The position numbers and the translations under genes were made by a program. This document shows, in pieces, positions 34,034-43,641 of a stretch of DNA of 64,000 nucleotides; the stretch's first letter is position 1, and each line of letters begins with the position of its first letter. Origin of the DNA: Mesorhizobium_L sp035547755 (GTDB taxonomy: Bacteria > Pseudomonadota > Alphaproteobacteria > Rhizobiales > Rhizobiaceae); assembly GCA_035547755.1 (NCBI GenBank), contig DASZUG010000099.1, positions 1 through 64,000 of the forward strand, read 5' to 3'. Under the pieces are notes generated by a model. It had not been told where the DNA came from. It did not search any database and worked only from the letters and a program-made list of their open reading frames with translations.

Positions 34034-34954
34034 ATGCTCTGGAAGGGCCGCCGGCAAAGTGACAACATAGAGGATCGCCGCGGCGACGGCGGCGGATTTC
34101 CCGGCGGCTTCGGCGGCGATGACGGCCCCGGCGGCGGCTTCCGCATCCCGATCGGCAGGACGGCGGGCGGGGGCGGCATTTCCGGAATCATCATCCTGAT
34201 CGTGCTCTTCTTCGTGCTGAAGGCGATCGGCGTCGATCCGATGCAGATATTGGGGCAGGGCGACCTGACCGGCGGCCAGCGCGGGCAGACCATGTCCAGC
34301 AACCAGCCGGCGGCCAATGACGAAATGAAGCAGTTCGTCGCGACCGTGCTGGCCGAGACGGAAGACACCTGGAGCGGCATCTTCAAATCGCAGGGTCTGA
34401 CCTATCAGGACCCAACGCTCGTCCTGTTCAGCGGCTACACGCAGAGCGCCTGCGGCACGGCGCAGCGGGCGATGGGGCCGTTCTATTGCCCGAACGATCG
34501 CAAGGTTTATCTGGATACGGCTTTCTTCAGGCAGCTATCGCAGCAATTTCATGCGTCGGGCGACTTTGCGCAGGCCTATGTCATCGCCCATGAGGTCGGC
34601 CATCATGTGCAGAACCTGATCGGCATCCTGCCGAAATTCAACCAGATGCGGCAGAGCATGAGCAAGACGCAGGCGAACGCCATGTCGGTCAGGGTCGAGT
34701 TGCAGGCGGACTGTTTCGCCGGCATCTGGGCGCATTTCACCGAACAGAAGGGCATTCTGGAGAAGGGCGACGTCGACGAGGCGCTGAACGCCGCCTCGCA
34801 GATCGGCGACGACACGCTGCAGAAGGAAACGCAGGGCTATGTCGTGCCCGACAGTTTCACGCATGGTACGTCGGCCGAGCGCAAGCACTGGTTCCAGACG
34901 GGATACCAGTCCGGCAAGCTTTCGGCCTGCGATACGTTCAACAATCCGATCTGA
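34034..34954 (+). CDS. Neutral zinc metallopeptidase family protein (YpfJ-like)
   Basis: A 306-residue protein of the YpfJ/zinc-metallopeptidase family. It begins MLWKGRRQSDNIEDRRG, has a glycine-rich region, one transmembrane helix (GIIILIVLFFVLKAI), then the conserved domain with QSACGTAQRAMGPFYCP and the zinc motif HEVGHH, plus ELQADCFAG with a probable third ligand. Proteolytic activity is inferred from the motif only. ATG 34034 has an AGGAGAGG ribosome-binding site. Confidence 0.93.
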   Translation: MLWKGRRQSDNIEDRRGDGGGFPGGFGGDDGPGGGFRIPIGRTAGGGGISGIIILIVLFFVLKAIGVDPMQILGQGDLTGGQRGQTMSSNQPAANDEMKQFVATVLAETEDTWSGIFKSQGLTYQDPTLVLFSGYTQSACGTAQRAMGPFYCPNDRKVYLDTAFFRQLSQQFHASGDFAQAYVIAHEVGHHVQNLIGILPKFNQMRQSMSKTQANAMSVRVELQADCFAGIWAHFTEQKGILEKGDVDEALNAASQIGDDTLQKETQGYVVPDSFTHGTSAERKHWFQTGYQSGKLSACDTFNNPI

Positions 34955-35105
34955 TCGGGCGGGTGTCGCAAGGGTCATAAGCTGGCGGCAGGTGTCAGCA
35001 TGAAAAATATTGAATGTTTCGGCCGTTGTTGCGGCCGGACCGCTCGCCTATAACCGTCGCCCGTTCGCGCCGGCGGAAAACGGCGATCCAGTTTTGGAAT
35101 AGAGC

Positions 35106-36335
35106 ATGATCGACGCCGCCACCCGCAGGCGAGGCCTTGTCCTCGTCTTCACCACGCTATTGCTCGATATTATCGGCTTCGGCATCATCATGCCGGTCCT
35201 GCCTGCCTATCTTAGCGAACTCACGGGCGTCTCCATCAGCGAAGCCGCGATCGAAGGCGGCTGGTTGTTCTTCGTCTATGCGGCGATGCAGTTCTTCTTC
35301 GCGCCCGTCGTCGGCAATCTGAGCGACCGTTTCGGGCGGCGGCCGATCCTGCTCGCATCGGTGCTGACTTTTTCGATCGACAATTTCATCTGCGCCATCG
35401 CGTGGTCCTATCCGATGCTCTTCATCGGCCGTGTTCTCGCCGGCATCAGCGGCGCGAGCTATTCGACCTCATCGGCCTTCATCGCCGACGTCAGCAACGA
35501 CGAGAACCGCGCGAAAAATTTCGGCCTGCTCGGCATCGCCTTCGGCATAGGTTTCGTCATCGGCCCGGTGCTCGGCGGGTTGCTCGGCACGTTTGGCCCG
35601 CGCGTTCCCTTCTATTTCGCCGCCGCACTCGCCTTCGTTAATTTCCTGGTCGGATTCTTCCTTTTGCCGGAAACGCTCGCTGAGGAGCATCGCCGCCCGT
35701 TCGAGTGGCGGCGCGCCAGCCCGCTCGGTGCGCTCAGGCAGATGCGCCACTATCCCGGCATCGGCTGGATCGGCCTCGTCTTCTTCCTGATGACGCTCGG
35801 CCATATGGTCTATCCGGCAGTGTGGGCGTTCGTCGGCAGCTATCGCTATGGCTGGGGCGAGGGGCAGATCGGGCTTTCGCTGGGCGCTTTCGGGCTTTGC
35901 GGCGCCCTGATCATGGGGCTGGTGCTGCCGCGCGTCGTGCCTCGTCTCGGCGAATGGCGCTCGGCGGCGATCGGGCTCACCTTCACGACGCTTGCCGCCT
36001 TCGGCTATGCAGCGTCCTGGCAAGGCTGGATGGTCTATGCCGTGATCCTGGCGACCTGCTTGGAGGCGCTGGCCGACCCGCCTCTCAGGAGCCTTGCCGC
36101 TGCCAAGGTGCCGCCTTCCGCGCAAGGCGAACTGCAGGGCGCGATGACCTCGATCTTCTCGATCACCTCGATCATCACGCCGCTGCTCTATACCAACATC
36201 TTCGCCTGGTTCACCGGCCCGCACGCGCCGGTAAAATTCGCCGGCGCGCCCTATGTCGTCGGCGGAGTCTTCCTGGCGCTGGCGCTCTTCGTCCTTGTCG
36301 TCAAGGTAGCCAGACCGGAGCCGAAAAAGGGTTGA
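35106..36335 (+). CDS. MFS transporter, TCR/Tet efflux family
   Basis: A 409-residue 12-helix major facilitator protein. Loop 2-3 has the motif GNLSDRFGRRP and helix 5 has the antiporter-type GIGFVIGPVLGGLLG. The N-terminal LVFTTLLLDIIGFGIIMPVLP and AFIADVSNDENRAKNFG are typical of TetA-like proton antiporters. True substrates of such chromosomal members are seldom tetracyclines and cannot be predicted. Its stop is 10 bp from the convergent carA stop. Confidence 0.92.
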   Translation: MIDAATRRRGLVLVFTTLLLDIIGFGIIMPVLPAYLSELTGVSISEAAIEGGWLFFVYAAMQFFFAPVVGNLSDRFGRRPILLASVLTFSIDNFICAIAWSYPMLFIGRVLAGISGASYSTSSAFIADVSNDENRAKNFGLLGIAFGIGFVIGPVLGGLLGTFGPRVPFYFAAALAFVNFLVGFFLLPETLAEEHRRPFEWRRASPLGALRQMRHYPGIGWIGLVFFLMTLGHMVYPAVWAFVGSYRYGWGEGQIGLSLGAFGLCGALIMGLVLPRVVPRLGEWRSAAIGLTFTTLAAFGYAASWQGWMVYAVILATCLEALADPPLRSLAAAKVPPSAQGELQGAMTSIFSITSIITPLLYTNIFAWFTGPHAPVKFAGAPYVVGGVFLALALFVLVVKVARPEPKKG

Positions 36336-36345
36336 CCACCAGCCC

Positions 36346-37545
36346 CTATCGTTCCGCCAGCGCGGGCTCGCCTTTCCGCTCGCGGATCAGATTGGCGAAG
36401 CGGCGGAAGAGATAGTGCGAATCCTGCGGGCCGGGTGACGCTTCCGGATGGTGCTGCACGGAGAAGACCGGCTTGCCGGTGATCGAAAGGCCGCAATTCG
36501 ATCCGTCGAAGAGCGAGACATGCGTTTCCTCGACGCCGTCCGGCAGCGTGTCCGCGTCGAGCGCGAAGCCGTGATTCATCGACACGATCTCGACCTTGCC
36601 GGTCGTGTAGTCCTTGACCGGATGGTTGGCGCCATGATGCCCCTGATGCATCTTGACCGTGTTGCCGCCGAGCGCGAGGCCGAGCATCTGGTGGCCGAGG
36701 CAGATGCCGAAGATCGGAATATCGGCTTCCAGAAGATCGCGGATGATCGGCACGGCGTACTCGCCCGTCGCGGCCGGGTCGCCCGGGCCGTTCGACAGGA
36801 AGACGCCATCCGGCTCGAGCGCCAGAATGTCGGCCGCCGGCATGGTCGCGGGCACAACGGTTACTTTCGCCCCGATGCTGGCGAGAAGGCGCAATATATT
36901 GCGCTTTATGCCATAATCGACCGCAACGACATGCATCGTCGGTTCGTTCTGTTCGTCATAGCCCTCGTTCCAGACCCAGGGCGTCTCGGTCCATGTCGAG
37001 GACTGGCCGGAGGTCACGTCCTTGGCCAGGTCGAGATCGATGAGGCCCGACCATGCGCGCGCACGTTCCTTCAGGTTTTCGATGTCGAAAATGCCGTCCG
37101 GATGGTGGGCGACGATGGCGTTCGGCATCCCCTCCGAGCGGATCAGCGCGGTCAGCGCGCGCGTGTCGATGCCGCTTATTGCGACGATGCCGCGACGCCT
37201 CAGCCAATGATCGAGCCCGCCTTCGGCGCGATAGTTGGACGGGTCGGTGATGCTGGCGCGGAAGATGGCGCCGACCGCGCCCGCGCGCGCCGCCGGATGC
37301 AAATCCTCTATATCTTCCTCATTGGCGCCGACATTGCCGATATGGGGAAAGGTGAAGGTGACGATCTGCCCGGTGTAGGAAGGATCGGTCAGGATTTCCT
37401 CATAGCCGGTGAGGGCCGTGTTGAAACAGATCTCGCCAACTGCGCTGCCGGTCGCGCCGAGACCTCGGCCCTCGATCACCGTCCCATTCGCCAGCACGAT
37501 GAGGCCGGTCGGCTTGTTCGTGGTCCAGGGGGCGGTGCTCGCCAT
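36346..37545 (-). CDS. carA: Carbamoyl-phosphate synthase small (glutaminase) subunit
   Basis: A 399-residue protein releasing ammonia from glutamine for carbamoyl phosphate synthesis (arginine and pyrimidines). The class I amidotransferase domain carries the nucleophile in GICLGHQMLGLALGG and the HHPEASPGP histidine/glutamate. The N-terminal CarA domain is complete (FNTALTGYEEILTDPSY). ATG 37545 has AAGGAGAA upstream. carB is not in this window. Confidence 0.96.
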   Translation of the reverse strand: MASTAPWTTNKPTGLIVLANGTVIEGRGLGATGSAVGEICFNTALTGYEEILTDPSYTGQIVTFTFPHIGNVGANEEDIEDLHPAARAGAVGAIFRASITDPSNYRAEGGLDHWLRRRGIVAISGIDTRALTALIRSEGMPNAIVAHHPDGIFDIENLKERARAWSGLIDLDLAKDVTSGQSSTWTETPWVWNEGYDEQNEPTMHVVAVDYGIKRNILRLLASIGAKVTVVPATMPAADILALEPDGVFLSNGPGDPAATGEYAVPIIRDLLEADIPIFGICLGHQMLGLALGGNTVKMHQGHHGANHPVKDYTTGKVEIVSMNHGFALDADTLPDGVEETHVSLFDGSNCGLSITGKPVFSVQHHPEASPGPQDSHYLFRRFANLIRERKGEPALAER

Positions 37546-37653
37546 CAAGGTTCTCCTTCGCGGGAAATGACATACGCGCATGATGCGCCATCGGCGGGAC
37601 GCGCGGGTCCGCAAATTCCGTGCACATTCACATGATATTCGCTAAGACGAGGA

Positions 37654-37682
37654 TCAATAGGCGAGGGCGAGGGTGCGGTCAA
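37654..37682 (-). promoter_or_regulatory. Candidate carA promoter
   Basis: On the minus strand TTGACC (37682-37677), a 17-bp spacer and TATTGA (37659-37654), preceded by C as CTATTG, resembling alphaproteobacterial housekeeping promoters. It would give a leader of about 100 nt before carA. Prediction by eye. Confidence 0.4.
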
Positions 37683-37723
37683 CAGCCGCGCCGGAATTGT
37701 CAAGCCCGAAACAGGAGAATGAT

Positions 37724-38179
37724 ATGGCGTTGCGCGACACAATCGAGGAAGCGCTGAAGACCGCATTGAAAGCCAAGGCGGCGGACGATGTGTCGGCTCT
37801 TCGCATGGTGCGCGCCGCGATTCAGCAGCGCGACATCGAGAACAGGGGCACGGGCAAGCCGGCCGCGACCGATGAGGAAGTGCTTCAGGTCATGGCGAAG
37901 ATGGTGAAGCAGCGCGAGGAATCCGCCGCCGCTTTCGACGCGGGCAAGCGGCCGGAACTTGCCGCCAGGGAACGCGGCGAAATCGCGCTTATCCGCCGAT
38001 TCATGCCGAAGCAGATGGACGAGGCGGAAACCCGCGCTGCTGCCGAAGCCGCCGTCAGGGAGACGGGCGCGGCAAGCATGAAGGATATGGGCAAGGTCAT
38101 CGCCAGGCTGCGCGAGAAGCATGCCGGTCAAATGGATTTCGCCAAGGCAAGCGCGATCGTGAAAAACCTGCTCGGCTGA
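37724..38179 (+). CDS. GatB/YqeY domain-containing protein
   Basis: A 151-residue YqeY-family protein (LRMVRAAIQQRDIENRG; MAKMVKQREESAAAF; FMPKQMDEAE; MGKVIARLREKHAGQMDF). The domain is the tRNA-binding tail of GatB found alone; role not settled, often near rpoD/dnaG or carA in alphaproteobacteria, as here. ATG 37724 has an AGGAGA site. Confidence 0.93.
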   Translation: MALRDTIEEALKTALKAKAADDVSALRMVRAAIQQRDIENRGTGKPAATDEEVLQVMAKMVKQREESAAAFDAGKRPELAARERGEIALIRRFMPKQMDEAETRAAAEAAVRETGAASMKDMGKVIARLREKHAGQMDFAKASAIVKNLLG

Positions 38180-38251
38180 GGGGAAGCCCGCGCCGTCCGT
38201 CGAGGCTGTGTCGGCAGGCGGGTCTCTTCGCTGGCGGGCCACCGGGGTAGG

Positions 38252-39658
38252 ATGTTCATGAGGCATCTCCAATTCCTCCGAAGTACGCCGCTGAGACTGG
38301 CGCTCATCTTCGGCGGCCTGTTTCTCTGTGCCTTTCTCATATCCGGGTTTTCCGTTTATGAGATCATGCGCTGGCAAATGCTGCGGCATCACGACAAGGC
38401 GATCGGCGAACTCTTTGCTTCCATGGTCGGAAACAAGGGCGATGACGATACGGATTTCCTCGACACGGTTGAAGCGAATGTCCGTGCGGCGCACGGCCAT
38501 GACAGGGTGATCCTGGCCACGAAGGCGGATGGAGCCATTCTGGCCGGGAACATACCCTTCATCAACCTGCCCGACGGGTGGTCGACGATCCCGGCTTACA
38601 AATTGGGTCTCCATGGCCACAGGCTATATCGTCTGTTTGCGGGCACTGCTCATAATGACCGACTGATCGTAGGGCAAAGCTATCAGGATATCGATGAACT
38701 CCAGAAAATCGCAGCCGCGGGTTTCGGCTGGACATCGATCATTGTCGTCCTGCTTGCCTTGACGGGAGGAAGCTTGATTGCGCGTGGAGCGCAGCGGCGT
38801 TTTCGAGCGGTGCAGCACACGATGGATCGCATCTCCAAGGGAGATTTCTCGGCTCGTCTGCCTCTCCTTGGAAAGGGGGATGACGTTGACCAGCTTTCCA
38901 TCCACCTCAATCGGGCTCTGCAACAATTGGAGGCGACGGTCGAAGGCATGCGCCAGGTCAGCGTCGACATCGCCCATGATTTGAAAACCCCACTCAATCG
39001 GCTTCGAATCAATATCGACGAAGCCAGAGGCGAGATTGGCGGAAGGGGGAAGGCAGGCGTAGCGCTCAATGCCGCGACCGCCGAAATCCAGCAGGTCAAT
39101 CAGATATTCGAAGCGCTGCTCAGAATTTCGCAACTTGAGTCCGGCGCCAGGCGGAAACGGTTCAAAGTCCTCGATCTGAACAAAATCATTCTTGAAGCGG
39201 CCGACCTTTATGACGGCACTCCCGAAAATGCGCAAAACAGCCTGTCCCTCGACCTGGCTCCCCAAGGCTGCATGATTTATGGCGACCGCGAACTTTTGAT
39301 CCAGTTGTATTGCAATCTCGTCGAGAACGCATTCCGCCATTGTCCGCCCGGCACTCGCATTCAAATAAGCACATCGGCCTCTCCGAACGGTCCAATTGCC
39401 ATTGTGGAGGACAGCGGCCCGGGAATCCCGGTCGAAGAGCGTGAAAAAGTGTTCCGGCGGCTTTACCGTCTCGAACGAAGCCGTTCGACGCCCGGTACGG
39501 GATTGGGGCTCAGCCTCGTGAAAGCCATTGCGGACCTCCATGATGCGCAGATCGTTCTCGAAGATGCGCAACCGGGATTGCGTGTCGTGACGAGGTTTGC
39601 AGGGCCGCTACCGGGCGCGACGGAGACGACTGAGCGTGCGTCTCATTTCTCTGTTTGA
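38252..39658 (+). CDS. Sensor histidine kinase (OmpR-system type, orphan)
   Basis: A 468-residue kinase. Two membrane helices (about 15-38 and 155-178) enclose a periplasmic domain of about 115 residues; a HAMP linker (RRFRAVQHTMDRISKGDFSARLP) follows, then H box VSVDIAHDLKTPLNRL (H242), N box NLVENAFRHC, G1 EDSGPGIP, F box VFRRLYRLERS and G2 GTGLGLSL. No regulator gene adjoins it; the OmpR-type regulator at 43642 is the nearest candidate partner, separated by four opposite-strand genes. Base composition looks less GC-biased than the upstream genes. Confidence 0.9.
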   Translation: MFMRHLQFLRSTPLRLALIFGGLFLCAFLISGFSVYEIMRWQMLRHHDKAIGELFASMVGNKGDDDTDFLDTVEANVRAAHGHDRVILATKADGAILAGNIPFINLPDGWSTIPAYKLGLHGHRLYRLFAGTAHNDRLIVGQSYQDIDELQKIAAAGFGWTSIIVVLLALTGGSLIARGAQRRFRAVQHTMDRISKGDFSARLPLLGKGDDVDQLSIHLNRALQQLEATVEGMRQVSVDIAHDLKTPLNRLRINIDEARGEIGGRGKAGVALNAATAEIQQVNQIFEALLRISQLESGARRKRFKVLDLNKIILEAADLYDGTPENAQNSLSLDLAPQGCMIYGDRELLIQLYCNLVENAFRHCPPGTRIQISTSASPNGPIAIVEDSGPGIPVEEREKVFRRLYRLERSRSTPGTGLGLSLVKAIADLHDAQIVLEDAQPGLRVVTRFAGPLPGATETTERASHFSV

Positions 39659-39716
39659 TCCGCCGAATTGACGGCCCGCCGGTGTTCCGCCGCGATTGAT
39701 CGCATAAGGAAGCTCC

Positions 39717-40529
39717 CTATCTCAAGAGGCACTTCCAGAGAAAAGCCATAAGCCTGTCCGCCGTCCGGACGTTGAACCGCGGCAGGAAGAAGGGATCGTC
39801 CGTCGCTGCCGCCCGCTTCTTCAACGTGGTGACCGCGCTGGTGAAGCCAGCCTTTCGGGCAAGCGCGCCGGTCATATAGTTGAAGCTGCCATAGGGGTAG
39901 CTGAATGCCTCGACGCGTTCGCCGGACAGGTCCTCGAGTTCGCGTCGGCAGTCGGCGATTTGCCGCCATGCTTCACCGGGCGCCATTTCTCCCAAGCGAC
40001 GGTGCTCGAGCGTGTGTCCGCCGATCTCGTGGCCAAGCGTTTTCCATTGCCGCATCTGTTGCAGGGTCATGCACCGGGCCAAGGGGAAACGAAGATCGGA
40101 ATCCCATTTGTTGAAGCCGCCGACTTCCCTGCTCACGAAATAGGCCGTCGCCGTAAACCCGGTTTCCTGGAGGATGGGAAGAGCGTTGGCGTAAACATCT
40201 TCATAGCCGTCATCGAAAGTGATGCCGAGGTATTTCCCCGGCTTTTCCAGCAGAAAGCGCGGGACCAATTCCGCTATCGAACAGCCCTGATAGCCGAGTT
40301 GTTTCAGAGCATGCATCTGGCGCTTGAAACGCGCCGGATCTACGAACAGATGGCGCGACGGCGTGCCTTCGGGGGGAGGCGGGGCGATATGGTGATACAT
40401 GAGAATGGGAAGCGTTTCGGTAAGCGGAGCGGCCCATCTGCGCCTGCGGGCTGCTTCGCTGTCGACCGCCGCATCAACGAGAACGTGTCGAGAATCGTCT
40501 GATTCAGACAACATCGGAGACGGCTTCAT
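39717..40529 (-). CDS. Polysaccharide deacetylase family protein (NodB domain)
   Basis: About 270 residues with the NodB catalytic motifs: GITFDDGYEDVY (base and metal aspartates), GGHTLEHRRL (two histidine ligands) and FSYPYGSFN. It would remove N- or O-acetyl groups from an envelope or exopolysaccharide sugar. No signal peptide is seen, suggesting cytoplasmic or non-classical location. ATG 40529 overlaps the upstream glycosyltransferase stop; ATG 40514 is an alternative. Last gene of a leftward glycan cluster. Confidence 0.87.
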   Translation of the reverse strand: MKPSPMLSESDDSRHVLVDAAVDSEAARRRRWAAPLTETLPILMYHHIAPPPPEGTPSRHLFVDPARFKRQMHALKQLGYQGCSIAELVPRFLLEKPGKYLGITFDDGYEDVYANALPILQETGFTATAYFVSREVGGFNKWDSDLRFPLARCMTLQQMRQWKTLGHEIGGHTLEHRRLGEMAPGEAWRQIADCRRELEDLSGERVEAFSYPYGSFNYMTGALARKAGFTSAVTTLKKRAAATDDPFFLPRFNVRTADRLMAFLWKCLLR

Positions 40530-41346
40530 CTTCCGTGCATATGTGCTTCCAGTAGGACTGCCCCTGGAGGACATATTTCTCGATCCCGCGCCTGTCCCTC
40601 CATTCCCGCCCCGTGTCCACGATATAATAGTCCGGCGCTTCACCGACCATGATATTGTGAAAAGCGGAGACGTGAGATTCCAGCGCCATGTTGATCTGGC
40701 TGAAAAATTGCTTTTCCGGATCGTAATTCAGGTCAAGCAGATCGGCCGCCTTCCGGAGGAATGAGCCGCGAAAAAAGCTCGGACAAGTGAGGAAGGCCGG
40801 CACCTTTCGTTTGAGAGGCGTCGGCAAACCCAGGAAAGTGCGTCGCTGCCTATGATAGCAGGCAGTTCCCCTTCTCTTGACGTCCCATGCCTTTGTCGCG
40901 TGGTTGAAGCAGACCTGCGCGAGCGATGCGTCTTTCCCGAAAGCATCGATGATATCGGCCGGCACGGGGCGCAGGAGGAGCCAATCGTCTTCAAGGTGGA
41001 GCACTGTTTCCGCCGTCGTCGCACTCCAGTTTCTTTTTATCGCAGCGGTAAACCCAGGGGTTTGGGGGAGATGAATGATCGCATCCTTCCGATAGGAGCG
41101 AATGAGATCGATACAGGCTTCTTCATCGTCCAAGGTTCCGAAAACCGGATCGATATTGATGATGAATCGGCTGATTTCGAAATTCGAGAGCAGATTCTTA
41201 TGGAAGGAACCGAGTGTCGCCCCCAACAGATCCGGTCTCCTTCCCGCCGTGATACAAACATCTATCGCGCTCGATTTCCCGAATACGGAACCGTGACCGA
41301 CCTGCGCAACAGGAGGATGTCTTGCGGGAAGCAGAATCTGGTTCAT
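40504..41346 (-). CDS. Glycosyltransferase-like protein (GT-A type fold)
   Basis: A 280-residue protein with AIDVCITAGRRPDLLGATLGS at the N-terminus and ETVLHLEDDWLLLRP, an acidic EDD motif like the DxD metal site of GT-A glycosyltransferases. The sugar donor is unknown. The start at 41346 lacks a good ribosome-binding site. It overlaps the downstream deacetylase gene, implying coupling. Confidence 0.65.
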   Translation of the reverse strand: MNQILLPARHPPVAQVGHGSVFGKSSAIDVCITAGRRPDLLGATLGSFHKNLLSNFEISRFIINIDPVFGTLDDEEACIDLIRSYRKDAIIHLPQTPGFTAAIKRNWSATTAETVLHLEDDWLLLRPVPADIIDAFGKDASLAQVCFNHATKAWDVKRRGTACYHRQRRTFLGLPTPLKRKVPAFLTCPSFFRGSFLRKAADLLDLNYDPEKQFFSQINMALESHVSAFHNIMVGEAPDYYIVDTGREWRDRRGIEKYVLQGQSYWKHICTEDEAVSDVV

Positions 41347-41669
41347 GGGGTGGCGGTCAATTTGGCGAGAGGGACGCGCCGGCGCTCGCCGGATGGCCCG
41401 TCGCGGTTCAGCAAAGAGGGAATGACGCTATCGAGAGCGGGGTTTCGGGACGTGAACGGTCGCGAACGCCACAATCCGCCAAGGCAGGGCGGTGTTCCTA
41501 TATGCTTCTTTCATTCCGCCTTTATGGGGAGGTAAGTTTGCCCGTCGCTCTCCGGCAGGATAAATTTTCGTAAACTATGGAAGAGGCGCCGGGCGACAAA
41601 GGCACGTTAGCGGCGCATGCCGGTTTTGGGTGGACCCTCTGCGCGGGCTCCGTCATCCTGTTCAGCATC
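41347..41669. other. Non-coding stretch between PHP and glycosyltransferase genes
   Basis: No gene supported on either strand; rightward open frames here are antisense shadows of the neighbours. A leftward TTGACC lies just before the glycosyltransferase start but with no clear -10. Probably the promoter region of the glycosyltransferase-deacetylase pair. Confidence 0.4.
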
Positions 41670-42866
41670 TCAAAAGAGATAAATGGGATTGGAGAATATC
41701 CAGGTCATTTTACGGCCGAAGCCCCAGAAAGTCGGCATTTCGACGACAACTTCCACCCGATAGGATCCGGGCAAGCTGCTCTGGAATTCAAAGGAGCGGG
41801 GAGGGCCTGTGATGATCTTCTTGCCGTCCCGGTAAACTTCTATGTGCAGTTTCCGTCGGCTCTCGACGACTGGCAGGGTCACTTTGAAAAAAGTCTCTTC
41901 GCCTGCTTTCAGCACGCCACCCATCGTGGCCGTTATGCCGGCCTGCTCGGCCGAAAACACGAATCCCCTGGCATCTCCCAAAACATCGACGGCCATGAAG
42001 AGGCAGCCCGACCGGATCGCCGAGAAAACCATTTCGCGGTCGGTTTGAAAATCTCCCGAAGGCCCGCGCGGGCAGATCAGGTGATTGAGCGCGAAGGGCA
42101 TGAGATCCTTCGCTTTCGGGAATTTGAACCGCTTTTTGAATATTCTGAGGTTCTGATGAATGTCCGATGCGAAGATGCCGACGAACGGCCTCTGTGCCGA
42201 AACGGCGTCCCACAAGCCGATGGCCGAGCGCGGGCGATGGTAAAGTGCAAGGAATGCGTAGAGTCTATTTACCGGAAAGGACAGGGCAGCCATGATCTTG
42301 CACGACAACGATGCATCGTAGATCTGGTCCGCGAAGTCGATGACCTCGATCCCGCTCATTCTGGGGTCGATCAGACCCTTCCACGGCCAATGCGAGTTGC
42401 GCGCATGCGCCATGATCACGAACCCGCCTTGCCCGGCGATTTGGGAGAGAAAAGCGTCGGTTGGATCGGCGCGTGCGGTTTTATGGCCGGTGATGGCCAG
42501 TCCCAGCAAATAGCCTTCCTGTCGGGTGCTCTCGACGCCGGTCATCACCAGCGTCTTTCCATAAATCCCTTCCTTGCCGTCTTCGATTGCGTCGGTGTTG
42601 TTGTGATCGGTGACGATCATGAAGTCGAGTTCGTGTTCGCCGGCGACTTCGGCGAGTTCTTCGTAACTGCCTTGAGCATCGCCTGAATATTCGGAATGGA
42701 GATGAATCAGGCCGACAAGCTCGTTGGCGCCCGACAGGTTGTCTTTTTTGCTCTGCTTGTTCTCGATTATTCCCCGCACTTTCAATGAGTAGATACGGGC
42801 GTCGAACGCGGCAACGCAAAGCGCGACAAGAAGATAAATGTGCCGCCATACATCGTGGAAGGCCAT
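41670..42866 (-). CDS. PHP-domain phosphoesterase-like protein, membrane anchored
   Basis: A 398-residue protein. A hydrophobic N-terminal segment (YLLVALCVAAF) is followed by a PHP domain with GLIHLHSEYSGD, VTDHNNTDA, MAHARNSH and ASDIHQN, covering the usual metal-binding histidines and aspartates. The C-terminal 100 residues look like a beta-sandwich (FFKVTLPVVESRRKLHIEVYRDG). Probably a periplasmic phosphoesterase; substrate unknown. Confidence 0.83.
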   Translation of the reverse strand: MAFHDVWRHIYLLVALCVAAFDARIYSLKVRGIIENKQSKKDNLSGANELVGLIHLHSEYSGDAQGSYEELAEVAGEHELDFMIVTDHNNTDAIEDGKEGIYGKTLVMTGVESTRQEGYLLGLAITGHKTARADPTDAFLSQIAGQGGFVIMAHARNSHWPWKGLIDPRMSGIEVIDFADQIYDASLSCKIMAALSFPVNRLYAFLALYHRPRSAIGLWDAVSAQRPFVGIFASDIHQNLRIFKKRFKFPKAKDLMPFALNHLICPRGPSGDFQTDREMVFSAIRSGCLFMAVDVLGDARGFVFSAEQAGITATMGGVLKAGEETFFKVTLPVVESRRKLHIEVYRDGKKIITGPPRSFEFQSSLPGSYRVEVVVEMPTFWGFGRKMTWIFSNPIYLF

Positions 42867-42906
42867 GTAAGGTCCCCGGACTCGCCCCTTGCCGTGAATG
42901 GATGAA

Positions 42907-43479
42907 TTATGAATCCTTGAAGCCGAATATTGGCTCCAGACGTTCCCAGCTCTCGTTCATGGCGTAAGCCGGGGACAGATATGGAATGCCGAAATGCCCG
43001 TAACGGATCGACAATTGACTTTCCGCCGCGCGCTCGCCTTCATGAGCGACCTCACTGACGTAGAGCGCGGAAGCCAAACCGCTTCGGTCCGCCCCGCCTT
43101 CACAATGGACGAGGATCGGCTTTTGCGCGGCGCGCATGATCGCGATCAGTTTTTCGGCGCGATCAGGACTGAGGAGATGTCGGGCGGACATCCGGAAGTC
43201 GATATGGGTTATGCCCATTTGCTTCGTTACGGTCAGTTCATCGCGATACCATCCAGCTTTGGGATTGGGACCGCGAAGATTGATGATAGTCTGGATTCCA
43301 TAGTCGCGGACATATTCGCGGATCTCGCGCGGGTCAGGTTGAGCCGAGCGATAAAGTTGGTGAGCTATCACGACATGAAAGTTTCCGGTGAGGCGTAACG
43401 CGACGAAATAGACGGAGGCCAGCACGATGAAGAGAAGCGCGATCCTTACGATGCGCTTCGGACGAAAGGCTGAAATCAT
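42907..43479 (-). CDS. Dual-specificity/tyrosine phosphatase-like protein, membrane anchored
   Basis: A 190-residue protein with one N-terminal helix (RIALLFIVLASVYFVALRL) and a phosphatase domain with the P-loop HCEGGADRSG (nucleophile C126, R132), preceded by LYRSAQPDP and INLRG, typical of the bacterial DSP/PTP group found near glycan genes. It probably faces the periplasm. It heads the leftward group and is divergent from the response regulator. Confidence 0.87.
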   Translation of the reverse strand: MISAFRPKRIVRIALLFIVLASVYFVALRLTGNFHVVIAHQLYRSAQPDPREIREYVRDYGIQTIINLRGPNPKAGWYRDELTVTKQMGITHIDFRMSARHLLSPDRAEKLIAIMRAAQKPILVHCEGGADRSGLASALYVSEVAHEGERAAESQLSIRYGHFGIPYLSPAYAMNESWERLEPIFGFKDS

Positions 43480-43641
43480 GTCTTTTCTTGCCGCGCCGCC
43501 GATATTGTTCGGGGCGGAATATGGAAGAGCACTTATGCCGCCAAATGACCGTCTGCTTACAATTTTGTAAGATGGCGCTTCCTTTTGCGATTTACTTCGA
43601 AGCGGGCGGCGCGATATCCCTCGCATCTTTGGAGCGATCAA

